Positions 26,510-35,324 of a DNA stretch of 64,000 bases are shown here, in pieces (positions within the stretch are counted from its first letter, which is position 1; each line of letters opens with the position of its first letter). A model generated the notes under the pieces. It ran no database searches and was not told where the DNA came from. It saw nothing but the letters and a program-made list of their open reading frames with translations. This stretch comes from CBDFKS01 sp965248905 (GTDB lineage: Bacteria; Chloroflexota; Dehalococcoidia; Lucifugimonadales; JAGWBF01): contig CBDFKS010000006.1 of the NCBI GenBank assembly GCA_965248905.1, forward strand, positions 454,268-518,267, written 5' to 3'. The translations under genes and the position numbers were made by a program.

Positions 26510-27082
26510 TCATTTGGGCTGTGGATAGTTGCGATAATACCTGCTGGGTTCCGGTTCCGCTTGGTCCTGGTACTTGCTGTCAAGAGACCGGCTCCCGTAT
26601 ATGTGTCTGGCGGGCGTGGTAAGCTTCATAAAGGATATCTGGGAGACCTTCATCCTGTAATAGAGAGTAATGGGTGAGCCTGAAACATTGCTTAGCTCCA
26701 ATGTGAGGTGGCCTCTCCATCCGGGGTCCACCCATCCCGCGGTTGAGTGTACCAATAAACCCAGCCTACCAAGGGAGCTTTTGCCGTCCAGGCGCGCAGC
26801 TATGTTCCTTGGAAGACAAACTCGCTCGAGGATAACCCCTAAGGCGAACTCACTAGGGTGCAGAAAGAAGGGGTTGACCTCATCGATCTCCACTGACTCG
26901 GTCAATTCCGGCAGCTCTTGTTTTACGTCGATATATGGCACCCTGGAGTTACGGAAGACCCGCAGCTTCTTGCCGAGGCGGAGGTCGACGCTTGCGGGTT
27001 GAAGCAGGCTTTCGTCCCAGGGGTCTATTATGATCTTTCCCGCCTCCACTGCTTCTTGGATACTTTTGTCGCTTAAGAGCAT
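26510..27082 (-). CDS. dcd: dCTP deaminase
   Basis: Converts dCTP to dUTP for thymidylate synthesis. The 190-residue form starts at MLLSDKSIQEAVEAGKI; the DUTPase-like fold shows QPASVDLRLGKK, ARLDGKSSLGRLGLLVHSTAG and WRGHLTLELSN with the nucleotide-binding Ser, Arg and Glu residues. The frame extends upstream to 27241 but this contains the terminator of the preceding gene, so it is not coding. First gene of the rib operon. Confidence 0.92.
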   Translation of the reverse strand: MLLSDKSIQEAVEAGKIIIDPWDESLLQPASVDLRLGKKLRVFRNSRVPYIDVKQELPELTESVEIDEVNPFFLHPSEFALGVILERVCLPRNIAARLDGKSSLGRLGLLVHSTAGWVDPGWRGHLTLELSNVSGSPITLYYRMKVSQISFMKLTTPARHIYGSRSLDSKYQDQAEPEPSRYYRNYPQPK

Positions 27083-27183
27083 GACAGACCCCTCACTCCT
27101 TCCTGCTTCAACCGGTAACTTGCTGGTGAACAGTTTAACGCTACGGCGGGAGCTGTTCAAGCCTGGTTTCAAGAAGCCAGACA

Positions 27184-27221
27184 ATAAAAAAGGGCCCCGG
27201 CGAAGCAGCCGGAGCCCTTTT
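27184..27221 (-). terminator. Intrinsic terminator after the SIMPL lipoprotein gene
   Basis: On the minus strand GGGCTCCGGC, loop TGCTTC, GCCGGGGCCC is followed by TTTTTTATT. Strong GC stem plus U-tract, 20 bases after the stop at 27241. Confidence 0.88.
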
Positions 27222-27240
27222 GAAGAGCCTTGGAAGGCCA

Positions 27241-28197
27241 TTACTCAGTGATTGAGAAGGTGCCCTGTATGTTGACGCTCACCGTCAGCTCTCCCGCGTT
27301 GATCGACGTTGGTGGGGGTGCAGCCTCCAGCGAAGCTTCCGCCATGGCCCGTGCGAAGATGGGCTGAGGCCTGGGTACGAAGCCGCCACTCTCGCTCAGA
27401 TATAGCGGACTACCTAGTTGAACTCCGGTGAGGTCAGCTAGCTGTTGCGCCTTCGCCATGAGGTTCTGAACTGCCTTTTCCCGAGCTTGGGCTTCCAGAG
27501 CTGTCGTGTCATCTACCGTGAAAGTCAGCCCTTGGATCCGTACCGAGTCTCCAGCTGCCGCGGCCACATCGTCGATCAAAACGCCGACGCTACCTATATC
27601 CCTTATTCGCACTGTCAGCTGATTGTCTACTCGGAACCCTACCAGCTCTTGCCGCCCTCGATCTCTGTTGAACGTGTACTCAGGGGAGATATTGAAGAAC
27701 CGGGTCTGAATGTCTCTTGCCTCTATGTCTTTGTCCTCCAACACGCGAGTGACACCGTCCATGGCCTGAGAAGCCTGGGCGCGAGCTGCGCCAACGGTGC
27801 TGGCCCTGGCTTCAACCCCTACCTGAAGGATGGCCAAATCCGGGGTAGTGGTCACTTCTCCATGGCCTGTGACCCATATACCCAACTGCTGGGTAGAGCT
27901 GAACTGGGCGCTGGGTGCGCCTAGCGCCACCGACGACACTGCACGGGTTTCGACCACCGGTTGTTGTGCTCCTGAGACCTCGCTGGATACGATTATCGAC
28001 TCCAAAGGAATCACGGGAACCGTGCCTGAGGTGTTGACCTCGGGAGCAGGTGAGTTGGTCTGTGCATCGGGTTTGGAGTCCGAGTTCGCCGATGAACTCC
28101 CACAAGCGGCGGCCACAAGCATGACTGCTATCAGGCCGGCTATCAGGATGAAGAGCTTGCCCCTGTTACTGGCGTATCTGGTGAATATCCTTGTCAT
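27241..28197 (-). CDS. SIMPL (DUF541) domain lipoprotein
   Basis: Secreted lipoprotein: residues 1-33 form a signal with lipobox LVAAACGSS (Cys near 32), followed by a Ser/Pro/Thr linker. From about residue 105 the DUF541/SIMPL domain begins: ISVTGHGEVTTTPD-like (here WVTGHGEVTTTPDLAILQVGVEA), QASQAMDGVTRVL and AREKAVQNLMAKAQQLADLTGVQLG. The function is unknown; some members are linked to oxidative or envelope stress. It follows the sigma/anti-sigma pair, suggesting an envelope-stress target. GGAGG lies 7 bases before the ATG. Confidence 0.88.
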   Translation of the reverse strand: MTRIFTRYASNRGKLFILIAGLIAVMLVAAACGSSSANSDSKPDAQTNSPAPEVNTSGTVPVIPLESIIVSSEVSGAQQPVVETRAVSSVALGAPSAQFSSTQQLGIWVTGHGEVTTTPDLAILQVGVEARASTVGAARAQASQAMDGVTRVLEDKDIEARDIQTRFFNISPEYTFNRDRGRQELVGFRVDNQLTVRIRDIGSVGVLIDDVAAAAGDSVRIQGLTFTVDDTTALEAQAREKAVQNLMAKAQQLADLTGVQLGSPLYLSESGGFVPRPQPIFARAMAEASLEAAPPPTSINAGELTVSVNIQGTFSITE

Positions 28198-28282
28198 TGT
28201 GTACCTCCTACGACTTTCGATTTGATTTTGAGCGCCCTACACATTAGGACGAAGGATGTGAGGAAAAAGTTCCCTGCGCCGA

Positions 28283-29284
28283 TTATGAGGCTATATGAGT
28301 ACGGCGACGCCACATGCGGTGGAAAAGTACCCCCGATAGGAGAAGGGCTACTCCGCCCAACGCCCCTTCCAGCACGTGCCAGAGAGTAGAGGTGCTGCCC
28401 TGCACAGTTTCGACGGGCTCGGCGGCCAAGGCCTCCGCTGTGGTCACTGGCGCAACAGCCTCAACTTGCTCCAATCCAGTTTCAAGCGGAGCAGCCGCTT
28501 CTGGGGGTACTGACAAGGTCTCTTCCGCGATCTTGCTTTCGGCTGCGGCTATCTCGGGCTCTGAGTCCTCGACAGCCATTGCAGCTACCGGCACTTCAGC
28601 ATCCTCGACGGCCGCCATCTGGGGCGCCGGGGTGGGCATCGGAGCGGCAGATGCGGCTCTCTCTGCTGCGGGAGGAGCTGCCGCAACTTCGCTTTCGAGC
28701 TGGACCGGCGCCTCTTTTATCACCTCTTTCTCTATCACTACCGCTTTAGCGACTTCTCGTATGGCCTCCTTCTGCACTTCCTTGGCCATTTCCCCCGGCA
28801 CCTCTTTGATGACCTCTTTCTCCACTACCATCTCCTTTTCGACGGCTCTCATGGCTTCGACTTGTACTTCCTTCGCCGCCTCCACCGGCACTTCCGCGAT
28901 GGTCTCTCTCTCGATTGCGTCGGGTATTTGGGTAGCCTTTCCCGCCAGTGAGCCGCTGAGGTCCGCGGAGACAACTACGGCAAAGACAATAGCGGCCAGG
29001 GAAGCGACAGCGCCATAAGCCCACGCCGGAGCCATCAGTCTGCGGGAAGTCGGAGCCATTTCAGGCGCCTCGGCTATGGTGAATATACGGCTCGGGGCCC
29101 TCATGGGCACGCGCTTTAGCAGCCCGACGGTGTATCTCAGAGATGCTATTTCGTCCGCACAGGTGCTGCAGGCCTCCACGTGACGCTCCACCGACAAGCG
29201 ATCTTCGTCGGAGAGCCGCTGGTCAATGTACTCTGAAAGCATCTCTGGGCTGAGGTGCTCTGTCTTTCTTCTAAATATCCACAT
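28283..29284 (-). CDS. Anti-sigma factor with zinc-finger domain and charged repeat stalk
   Basis: 334 residues from MWIFRRKTEHLS. The N-terminal zinc anti-sigma domain has HVEACSTCADEI (HxxxCxxC). A membrane segment near residues 95-120 (YGAVASLAAIVFAVVV) follows, then about 170 residues of Lys/Glu/Val-rich units such as EKEVIKEVPGEMAKEV and EKEVIKEAP, then Ala/Pro/Glu-rich sequence, and a second membrane helix near the end (GVALLLSGVLFHRMW). It should bind the sigma factor encoded immediately upstream. A start inside the sigma gene (29296) is also possible. The repeats make DNA-level direct repeats near 28680-28900. Confidence 0.85.
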   Translation of the reverse strand: MWIFRRKTEHLSPEMLSEYIDQRLSDEDRLSVERHVEACSTCADEIASLRYTVGLLKRVPMRAPSRIFTIAEAPEMAPTSRRLMAPAWAYGAVASLAAIVFAVVVSADLSGSLAGKATQIPDAIERETIAEVPVEAAKEVQVEAMRAVEKEMVVEKEVIKEVPGEMAKEVQKEAIREVAKAVVIEKEVIKEAPVQLESEVAAAPPAAERAASAAPMPTPAPQMAAVEDAEVPVAAMAVEDSEPEIAAAESKIAEETLSVPPEAAAPLETGLEQVEAVAPVTTAEALAAEPVETVQGSTSTLWHVLEGALGGVALLLSGVLFHRMWRRRTHIAS

Positions 29285-29288
29285 ACTT

Positions 29289-29915
29289 CTAATCATTCTG
29301 ACGAAATTGCTGGGGCAGAAGTTCCCGATATTTCTGAATATAGTCCCTGACCTCGGCACGACCCCTGGCGATGCGTGACTTTACAGTACCGAGGGAACAG
29401 CTACAGATCTCCGCGGCCTCTTCATAGCTATATCCCTGTACATCAACCAAGGTTAGGACGGGCCGGCGCTCTTCCGGCAGATGTTGAAGGGATTCCTGTA
29501 TAGCCCTGCCAAGCTCTTGGCGCAAGGCATAATCTTCTGGAGACTCATCAGGTGAGACAACGTCAACGGGCGGAGCATCGGACTCTTCCGGGTTCAAAGG
29601 AGAGTAGTCCAAAGAAATTGCAGGTCGGGATTTTCTGGACCTGAGATAATCACGAGCGGCGTTGGCCGCAATCCTCATTAGCCAAGCGCGTAGATTATCC
29701 CCACGGAAGCTTCCAAAGGCCTTGTACCCGGAAAGCAGGACTTCCTGCAACACATCCTCGGCTGCGGCCCAGTCACCCAGCATCTGTGCAATCAGGTTAT
29801 ACGCCCTGGTCTGATAACTCTCAATGATGCAGTTATAGCAGTGGCGTTGCCCCTTGCGGTCTTTCACGACAAGGGTCGCGTGGCCTTTGCATTCGAACTC
29901 TGTGCTTACTGCCAT
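29289..29915 (-). CDS. ECF-type RNA polymerase sigma factor
   Basis: Sigma-70 region 2 is MLGDWAAAEDVLQEVLLSGYKAF plus FRGDNLRAWLMRIAANAARDYLR; region 4 is HLPEERRPVLTLVDVQGYSYEEAAEI and LGTVKSRIARGRAEVRDYI. Before region 2 there is a Cys/His-rich piece, ECKGHATL...QRHCYNCIIES, unusual for ECF factors and possibly a zinc site. A TTG at 29984 would lengthen it, but that codon lies inside the predicted promoter, so ATG 29915 is preferred. The pair with the downstream anti-sigma factor suggests a signal-responsive regulon. Confidence 0.88.
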   Translation of the reverse strand: MAVSTEFECKGHATLVVKDRKGQRHCYNCIIESYQTRAYNLIAQMLGDWAAAEDVLQEVLLSGYKAFGSFRGDNLRAWLMRIAANAARDYLRSRKSRPAISLDYSPLNPEESDAPPVDVVSPDESPEDYALRQELGRAIQESLQHLPEERRPVLTLVDVQGYSYEEAAEICSCSLGTVKSRIARGRAEVRDYIQKYRELLPQQFRQND

Positions 29916-29983
29916 TTCAAACTGGGCATCGGTCTGTTCCTTATCAGATCGCGGGTGCCGGGATGCGAGTGTGACTGTTTCCA

Positions 29984-30012
29984 ATGTTATGGTGGTACCA
30001 GCACACCGTCAA
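29984..30012 (-). promoter_or_regulatory. Promoter for the sigma/anti-sigma/SIMPL operon
   Basis: Minus strand TTGACG (30012-30007), a 17-base spacer and TAACAT (29989-29984). The predicted start is near 29977, upstream of ATG 29915. It is a housekeeping-type promoter and no separate ECF-type autoregulatory motif was recognised. Confidence 0.5.
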
Positions 30013-30118
30013 GGCGGCGAATAGCTCAAACACTGAAGGTTCTGGGGCCGAAGTGACCGATGGTCATTCAACTCCTTGGTCGGGCGTCTGGAGGCTTCCG
30101 ATAGGCAGCCTATTCTCC

Positions 30119-30147
30119 TTGACAGGCGCAAGCTGGAAGCCTACAAT
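30119..30147 (+). promoter_or_regulatory. Promoter for the mqnE-mqnA-mqnC operon
   Basis: TTGACA (30119-30124), a 17-base spacer and TACAAT (30142-30147). It leaves a leader of about 115 bases before mqnE. Together with the opposite promoter at 29984-30012 it fills the 353-base divergent gap 29916-30268; I see nothing else there. Confidence 0.65.
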
Positions 30148-30268
30148 CCTCTCTGGAGAACGACTATCGTTCATGTTAACATTCCTATTGTAACCGTTAG
30201 GGATTCAACTGATTTCAAGAGCACAGAATAGGTCCCTATTAGACGCTAGAGTGAGGTGAGGCTGGAAG

Positions 30269-31366
30269 ATGCGGGTGGTAGAAGGCATAGGGTTCATGGA
30301 CACGCAGCTTATCCCCATATGGGAGAAAGTGCTCGTCGGACAGCGCCTCTCTCTGGAAGATGGGGTAAGGCTGTTCGAGACCTGGGATTTCCCGGCAGTA
30401 GGGCGAATGGCGGGGCATGTAAAGAGCCAGCAGAGTGGCGACAGAGTCTTCTTCGTGTTGAACCGTCACCTAAACCCGACAAACATCTGTGTTCTCTCCT
30501 GCAGCTTCTGTGACTTTGCCAAGAAGAAGGGTGATCCCGACGCCTACGAGATGAGCATGGAGCAGATCCTGGACCATGTGGATGAGGACACGAGGGAAGT
30601 ACACATGGTGGGGGGACACCATCCCGATTGGCCCTTCGAAAAGTATGTGGACATCGTGAGGACTATCCACGAAGCTTATCCCGATGTCCAGGTCAAGGCC
30701 TTTACCGCTGCGGAGATAGACTACTTCGACCGCCGTTGGGAGATTCCTCCTGAGGAGTCTCTGGCCCGCCTGAAGGAAGCCGGGCTTCGCTCGATGCCCG
30801 GAGGTGGGGCCGAGGTCTTCTCCAGCCGTGTGCACAAGCTTCTGTTTCGGGGCAAGAGCAATGCCGACAGATGGATCGAAATTCACCGCATAGCCCATCA
30901 GATGGGCATCCCATCCAACGCAACGCTCCTATATGGGCACATAGAGACCTACCAAGAGCGAGTGGAGCATCTGATGCGTCTAAGAGAGCTTCAGGACGAG
31001 ACGGGGGGGTTCCTTGCGTTCATTCCGCTGGAATATCAGACAGGGGACACCCATCTAGTGCCTAGGCAGGCATCCGCCATAGATGACCTCAAGACGATCG
31101 CCGCGGCAAGATTAATGCTGGACAACTTCCCCCATATCAAAGCCTATTGGGTGATGATCACCGAGGAGACGGCGTCGGTAGGGCTGCATTTCGGTGCCAG
31201 CGACCTGGACGGTACCATCGGGCGGGAGCGGATCGCTCACGCTGCCAAGGCAGCCAGTCCTGCAGGCTTGGCCAGGGAGCGTGTGGTCAACCTAATCAGA
31301 GATGCCCAGAAGGTCCCAGTAGAGCGGGATGCTCTCTACAACGTGGTACACGTTTATGAAAATTAG
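30269..31366 (+). CDS. mqnE: Aminofutalosine synthase (menaquinone, futalosine pathway)
   Basis: Radical SAM enzyme joining the MqnA product to SAM-derived adenosine. The cluster motif is CVLSCSFCDFAKKKGD (Cx3Cx2C), followed by EVHMVGGHHPDWPF, LRSMPGGGAEVFSSRV and ATLLYGHIETYQERVEHL. 365 residues. ATG 30269 is used; ATG 30296 is an in-frame alternative. It overlaps mqnA by 11 bases. Confidence 0.94.
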   Translation: MRVVEGIGFMDTQLIPIWEKVLVGQRLSLEDGVRLFETWDFPAVGRMAGHVKSQQSGDRVFFVLNRHLNPTNICVLSCSFCDFAKKKGDPDAYEMSMEQILDHVDEDTREVHMVGGHHPDWPFEKYVDIVRTIHEAYPDVQVKAFTAAEIDYFDRRWEIPPEESLARLKEAGLRSMPGGGAEVFSSRVHKLLFRGKSNADRWIEIHRIAHQMGIPSNATLLYGHIETYQERVEHLMRLRELQDETGGFLAFIPLEYQTGDTHLVPRQASAIDDLKTIAAARLMLDNFPHIKAYWVMITEETASVGLHFGASDLDGTIGRERIAHAAKAASPAGLARERVVNLIRDAQKVPVERDALYNVVHVYEN

Positions 31367-32117
31367 AGTAGGCAAGATACCGTATCTCAACTCGGAACCC
31401 TTTTATTACAAGCTGAACCGAAAAGAGATCGAGTTGCACACGATGGTCCCCAGCGCTCTATCCAAGGCAGCCGAAGACGGCGAGATAGACGCAGGCCCAC
31501 TCCCTATAGTCGACTATTTCCGCATGGAAGACCGCTTCACGCGGGTTGGACAATTCTGCATAGCCACTTCTCAGAAATCCCGTAGCATACTGTTCTACTC
31601 AAAACGCCCCATCCAGGAACTCGATGGAGCTACTGTAGGCGTAACGAGCGAGACATCGACCACCAAGCGACTGATGGAAGTGCTTTTCGCCAACAGGTTC
31701 CACGTCACGCCTGGGAAGTATGTATCTCTCAGTGACCCCAACGACGCCTTCCTGTTGATAGGCGACGAGGCTTTGAGAAAGCGGTACGGCGTTCCCTCCT
31801 ACCCCTATCGATACGATTTTGGGGAGGAGTGGTACCGCTGGACCCAGATGCCCTTCGTCTTCGCCCTCTGGGTTATTCGAAAAGACATGGGCGAGCGGGC
31901 GGCCAGCTATCTGGAGAACGTTCTGTATTCCTGTGTCGATGAAGGACTTGAACACATGTACACCATAGGCCAGATGCGGGAAGATGTCAGGATGAGTGGC
32001 AAGGAGATCGTGGAATATTTTCAAGGATTACGTTATTGGGCAGGGGTTGGGGAGATCAAGGCAATGAAACTTTTCAGAGAATACCTGGAGTTGTTACCCA
32101 GCATGAAGGCCGTCTGA
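31356..32117 (+). CDS. mqnA: Chorismate dehydratase
   Basis: First step of the futalosine pathway, chorismate to 3-[(1-carboxyvinyl)oxy]benzoate. 253 residues of periplasmic-binding-like fold: RVGKIPYLNSEPFYYKL at the start, then DAGPLPIVDYFRMEDRF, VGVTSETSTTKRLMEVL and DEALRKRYGVPSYPYRYDFGEEW. Start ATG 31356 lies inside the mqnE end; its stop overlaps the mqnC ATG (TGATG). Confidence 0.93.
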   Translation: MKIRVGKIPYLNSEPFYYKLNRKEIELHTMVPSALSKAAEDGEIDAGPLPIVDYFRMEDRFTRVGQFCIATSQKSRSILFYSKRPIQELDGATVGVTSETSTTKRLMEVLFANRFHVTPGKYVSLSDPNDAFLLIGDEALRKRYGVPSYPYRYDFGEEWYRWTQMPFVFALWVIRKDMGERAASYLENVLYSCVDEGLEHMYTIGQMREDVRMSGKEIVEYFQGLRYWAGVGEIKAMKLFREYLELLPSMKAV

Positions 32118-33196
32118 TGCTGGACACCATTCGTGAAAAGGTCATCCAAGGCGAGCGAATATCCGGTGAGGAGGGGCTATTCCTCTTGCGTGAAGCGGAC
32201 CTGCTAGACCTAGCTCCCCTGGCCCAAATGGTCCGATACAGGCATAACCCGGAGCCGGTTGTTACCTTCGTAGTCGATACCAACCTCAATTACACCAACG
32301 TCTGCGATGCCTACTGCACTTTCTGCGCCTTCTACCGGCGGGAGGATGAAGATGGCGCCTATACCCATTCCATCGATAGCGTTATGGAGATGATGGGGCA
32401 GGCTTCGGCCAAAGGGGTCACCACGGTGCTAATGCAGGGTGGCCTCAACCCCAAGCTGCCCTTGGAGTACTACACCGACTTGGTGCGCGAGACCAATCGA
32501 AGGTACCCTGAGATTCACGCCCATTTTTACTCCGCCCCCGAGATAATGAAGATGGCCCAGGTCTCGGAGTTGTCGATCCGAGACGTCCTCATAGAGCTTC
32601 AGAAAGCAGGCCTAAAGACGATACCCGGAGGCGGCTCAGAGGTACTTTCCAACAGGGTGAAGCATAAGATCAGCCGTCTCTTCCCCAAAGGAAAGGTGGA
32701 TGACTGGACGAACGTGCATCTGGAAGCTCATCGCCTTGGATATCGCACCACCGCCACGATGATGTACGGCCATTTAGAGGAAGATGAGGATATCATCGAG
32801 CACCTGGAACATGTCAGGGTGTTGCAGGATGAGACCAGCGGCTTCACTGCCTTCATTCCCTGGAGCTACAAGTCGGACAACACCGCGCTGTCTGCCAGGG
32901 TGAAGAAGTTGGCTGGCCCCAACAGCTATCTCAGGGTGATGGCCGTGTCCCGCATATATCTCGACAATCTGCAGCACATTCAGGCGTCATGGTTTTCCGA
33001 AGGTAAGAAGACGGGGCAGGTGGCTTTACACTTCGGGGGCGACGATTTCGGCGGCACTCTCTTCGACGAGAACGTGATGCAGGAAGCCGGCTTTTACAAC
33101 CGCACCACGGTGGAAGAGGTAACCAATATAATTCGTGACGCCGGCTTCACACCCGCTCAACGCACCACCCTCTACGAGATACTGCAGCGCTACTAG
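32117..33196 (+). CDS. mqnC: Cyclic dehypoxanthine futalosine synthase
   Basis: Radical SAM cyclase of the futalosine pathway, 359 residues. The cluster motif reads CDAYCTFCAFYRRED (Cx3Cx2C); GVTTVLMQGGLNPKLPLEYY, LKTIPGGGSEVLSNRV and TTATMMYGHLEEDEDIIEHLEHV match the family. Start ATG 32117 overlaps the mqnA stop; the longer frame to 32036 is rejected. Its last 50 bases are duplicated downstream. Confidence 0.94.
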   Translation: MLDTIREKVIQGERISGEEGLFLLREADLLDLAPLAQMVRYRHNPEPVVTFVVDTNLNYTNVCDAYCTFCAFYRREDEDGAYTHSIDSVMEMMGQASAKGVTTVLMQGGLNPKLPLEYYTDLVRETNRRYPEIHAHFYSAPEIMKMAQVSELSIRDVLIELQKAGLKTIPGGGSEVLSNRVKHKISRLFPKGKVDDWTNVHLEAHRLGYRTTATMMYGHLEEDEDIIEHLEHVRVLQDETSGFTAFIPWSYKSDNTALSARVKKLAGPNSYLRVMAVSRIYLDNLQHIQASWFSEGKKTGQVALHFGGDDFGGTLFDENVMQEAGFYNRTTVEEVTNIIRDAGFTPAQRTTLYEILQRY

Positions 33197-33528
33197 TTAG
33201 CAGGCTACGGTTCCACGATATCAAGCGGGGGCACCGCGTCAATCAGTCCACGCTCATACGCGCGCTGATATAAAGTCTCCAGAGCCCTGCGCCCTTCCTC
33301 TCCCATGTCGATGGTATCCTCGTTCACGTACATAGCAGGCTCACACCCGCTCAACGCACCACCCTTCTACGAGATACTGCAGCGCTACTAGTTAGCAGGC
33401 TACGGTTCCACGATATCAAGCGGGGGCACCGCGTCAATCAGTCCACGCTCATACGCGCGCTGATATAAAGTCTCCAGAGCCCTGCGCCCTTCCTCTCCCA
33501 TGTCGATGGTATCCTCGTTCACGTACAT
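33147..33528. repeat. 195-bp tandem duplication across the mqnC/mqnD 3' ends
   Basis: Copy 1 (33147-33333) carries the true 3' end of mqnC followed by a copy of the 3' end of mqnD. Copy 2 (33341-33528) carries a copy of the mqnC end followed by the true mqnD end. The offset is 194-195 bases with a single extra T in copy 2 (CCACCCTTCTAC versus CCACCCTCTAC). TAGCAGGCT occurs at both junction areas (33197 and 33333), a microhomology that could have caused it. This fills the gap 33197-33399. Confidence 0.92.
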
Positions 33529-34236
33529 CCGAACGAAGCGCCGGCAGGTGTCCCGGTCTATGCCACGTCCGAAGGGGAGGGCGTACTCCACTGCCGCATC
33601 CTCGTTGGTAATGGCGTGGCGTATGCTGGCCCTCAGCGCCTCCGCTACTCTTCTACTCGTTGCGTCCCCAAGCCTGCGGTGCACTACGTCGAGTCCCAGT
33701 GGGATGGGCAGTCCGGTGTCCTCGCCCCAAGCCTGGCCCAGGTCCAGCAGCTTTGCGTAACCCTCACTCTCCCAGGTAATCTGCCCCTCGTGTATGATGA
33801 CCCCCGCGTCAACGCGCCCATCGCTGACAGCTTCGCCGACCCCGTCGAATGGCAAGATGACAGGAGTGAATGAGTCCGATAAATAGATACGAAGGAGAAG
33901 GTAGGCGGTGGTGTATTCTCCGGGGATACCTATCCTTTTCCCATCCAAGCTCCCATCCGACGAGTTGGACCGGGATATCAAAACAGGCCCGTAGTTTCTG
34001 CCAACCGAGGCCCCACACGCCATAATCCTGTACTTGTGGGCTAGCCGTGGGTACGCGGCGGCGGATATGGCGGTAACGTCTAGCTCCTCTTTGAGGGCCC
34101 GTTGGTTTAGGGACTCGATGTCTTCAAGCACCTGTTCGATTTCGAAGCCTTCGACGGTCACTGTACCCGAAGCGAATCCGTAAAACATAAATGCATCATC
34201 GGCGTCGGGGCTGTGTCCTATTTGCAATATGGTCAT
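33400..34236 (-). CDS. mqnD: 1,4-dihydroxy-6-naphthoate synthase
   Basis: Converts cyclic dehypoxanthine futalosine to 1,4-dihydroxy-6-naphthoate. 278 residues: MTILQIGHSPDADDAFMFYG, LNQRALKEELDVTAISAAAY, GASVGRNYGPVLIS, RIGIPGEYTTAYLLLRIY and GVIIHEGQITWESEGY are family strings. GGAGG sits 8 bases before ATG 34236, so the TTG 15 bases further upstream is rejected. Convergent with mqnE-A-C; together these four genes cover the pathway except MqnB-type hydrolase. Confidence 0.93.
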   Translation of the reverse strand: MTILQIGHSPDADDAFMFYGFASGTVTVEGFEIEQVLEDIESLNQRALKEELDVTAISAAAYPRLAHKYRIMACGASVGRNYGPVLISRSNSSDGSLDGKRIGIPGEYTTAYLLLRIYLSDSFTPVILPFDGVGEAVSDGRVDAGVIIHEGQITWESEGYAKLLDLGQAWGEDTGLPIPLGLDVVHRRLGDATSRRVAEALRASIRHAITNEDAAVEYALPFGRGIDRDTCRRFVRMYVNEDTIDMGEEGRRALETLYQRAYERGLIDAVPPLDIVEP

Positions 34237-34408
34237 ATCTTCAGCCTCCAAGGATTGCGACTAAGTATAGGTTATGAAATATGCACAGTAAAGGTTTGAT
34301 ACGCTCAAAAGTCCTGATGGAAAGCCCTTGGCTGCCATGCTAAGATTGGGAAGCTCATCTGGACTGGTAGACGTGTTATCGGGAACCCCATGATTGGGAG
34401 TGGGTATC

Positions 34409-35275
34409 ATGACGGTCACGGACAAGTGCGACGCACAGGGTGACGAGACCCTATTCCTCTGCGATTTCTCTCCACCCAGGGGCGCCGACACGGCCACGCT
34501 GGAGAGAGCCAGGGGGCTGGACGCCGACTTCATCTGCGTGGCCTACAACCCGGGCAGAGCGGTTCGCGTCGACTCCGCTGCGTTGGCCTACTCGATAAAG
34601 CAACAGACGGGCAAGGATGTGATCTTCAATTTGGCCACAAGGGATATGAACAAGCTGGCCTTGCAGACTCATCTGTTGGGTGCCCAAATGCTGGGGTTGG
34701 AGAATCTGGTTGTGGTCAAGGGTGACGGCTTCACTGCAAAGGACCATGAGAGGGTCAAGGGCGTTGACGATTTCAGTCCCACAGGCTTACTGAAGGCACT
34801 TACAGCTATGAATGAGGGCACCGACTTCAGAGGCTCGACGTTACGAGCCGCTACCGAGTTCTGCATCGGCGCATCCATAGACCTGAGCAGAGACATCAAG
34901 ATGGAAGCCGAGCTCACCCATAGAAAGGTGCTCGCTGGAGCTCAGTTTTTCATAACCCAACCGGTGTTCAGTGCAGAGGAGATTAAGCGTTTCCTGGAAG
35001 CCTATCATACTATATCCGGAGACGAGATAGCCCAGCCGATATTCTTCGGCCTCCAGGTCCTCGAAAAGGACGGCGTGCTCTTCAGCAGCGTGCCGCAAGG
35101 GGTCAGGCAAGAGCTAGAGAAAGGACGCGATGGAGCGGACATAGCGTTAGAGTTGCGCCAAGAATTCTCTGAGTTGGGGATTAAAAGGATATATCTTGTT
35201 CCTCCGATCTTGAAAGGCGGAGCGAGAAATTACGAGGCTGCCCAAAGAGTGTTGGAAGGCAGCAAGCGTGGGTAG
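34409..35275 (+). CDS. Methylenetetrahydrofolate reductase family protein
   Basis: TIM-barrel MTHFR-like protein of 288 residues: FLCDFSPPRGADTATLERA at the start, DADFICVAYNPGRAVR, QTHLLGAQMLGLENLVVVKGDG and AGAQFFITQPVFSAEEIKRFLEAY. It probably works on folate-bound one-carbon units, but shorter and divergent members also serve as acetogen-type MetF or unassigned reductases. ATG 34409 has GGGAG upstream; the TTG at 34394 is an alternative. cinA follows on the same strand. Confidence 0.82.
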   Translation: MTVTDKCDAQGDETLFLCDFSPPRGADTATLERARGLDADFICVAYNPGRAVRVDSAALAYSIKQQTGKDVIFNLATRDMNKLALQTHLLGAQMLGLENLVVVKGDGFTAKDHERVKGVDDFSPTGLLKALTAMNEGTDFRGSTLRAATEFCIGASIDLSRDIKMEAELTHRKVLAGAQFFITQPVFSAEEIKRFLEAYHTISGDEIAQPIFFGLQVLEKDGVLFSSVPQGVRQELEKGRDGADIALELRQEFSELGIKRIYLVPPILKGGARNYEAAQRVLEGSKRG

Positions 35276-35324
35276 TTAGTGTTGAGTATACGCTGACGGT
35301 TATCCACAGCATCAAGGAGGAAAG

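Noticed and set aside
33200..33333. Possible second mqnD-like fragment as a gene
   Set aside because: It is only the duplicated 3' end of mqnD, lacking any start; treated as a repeat.
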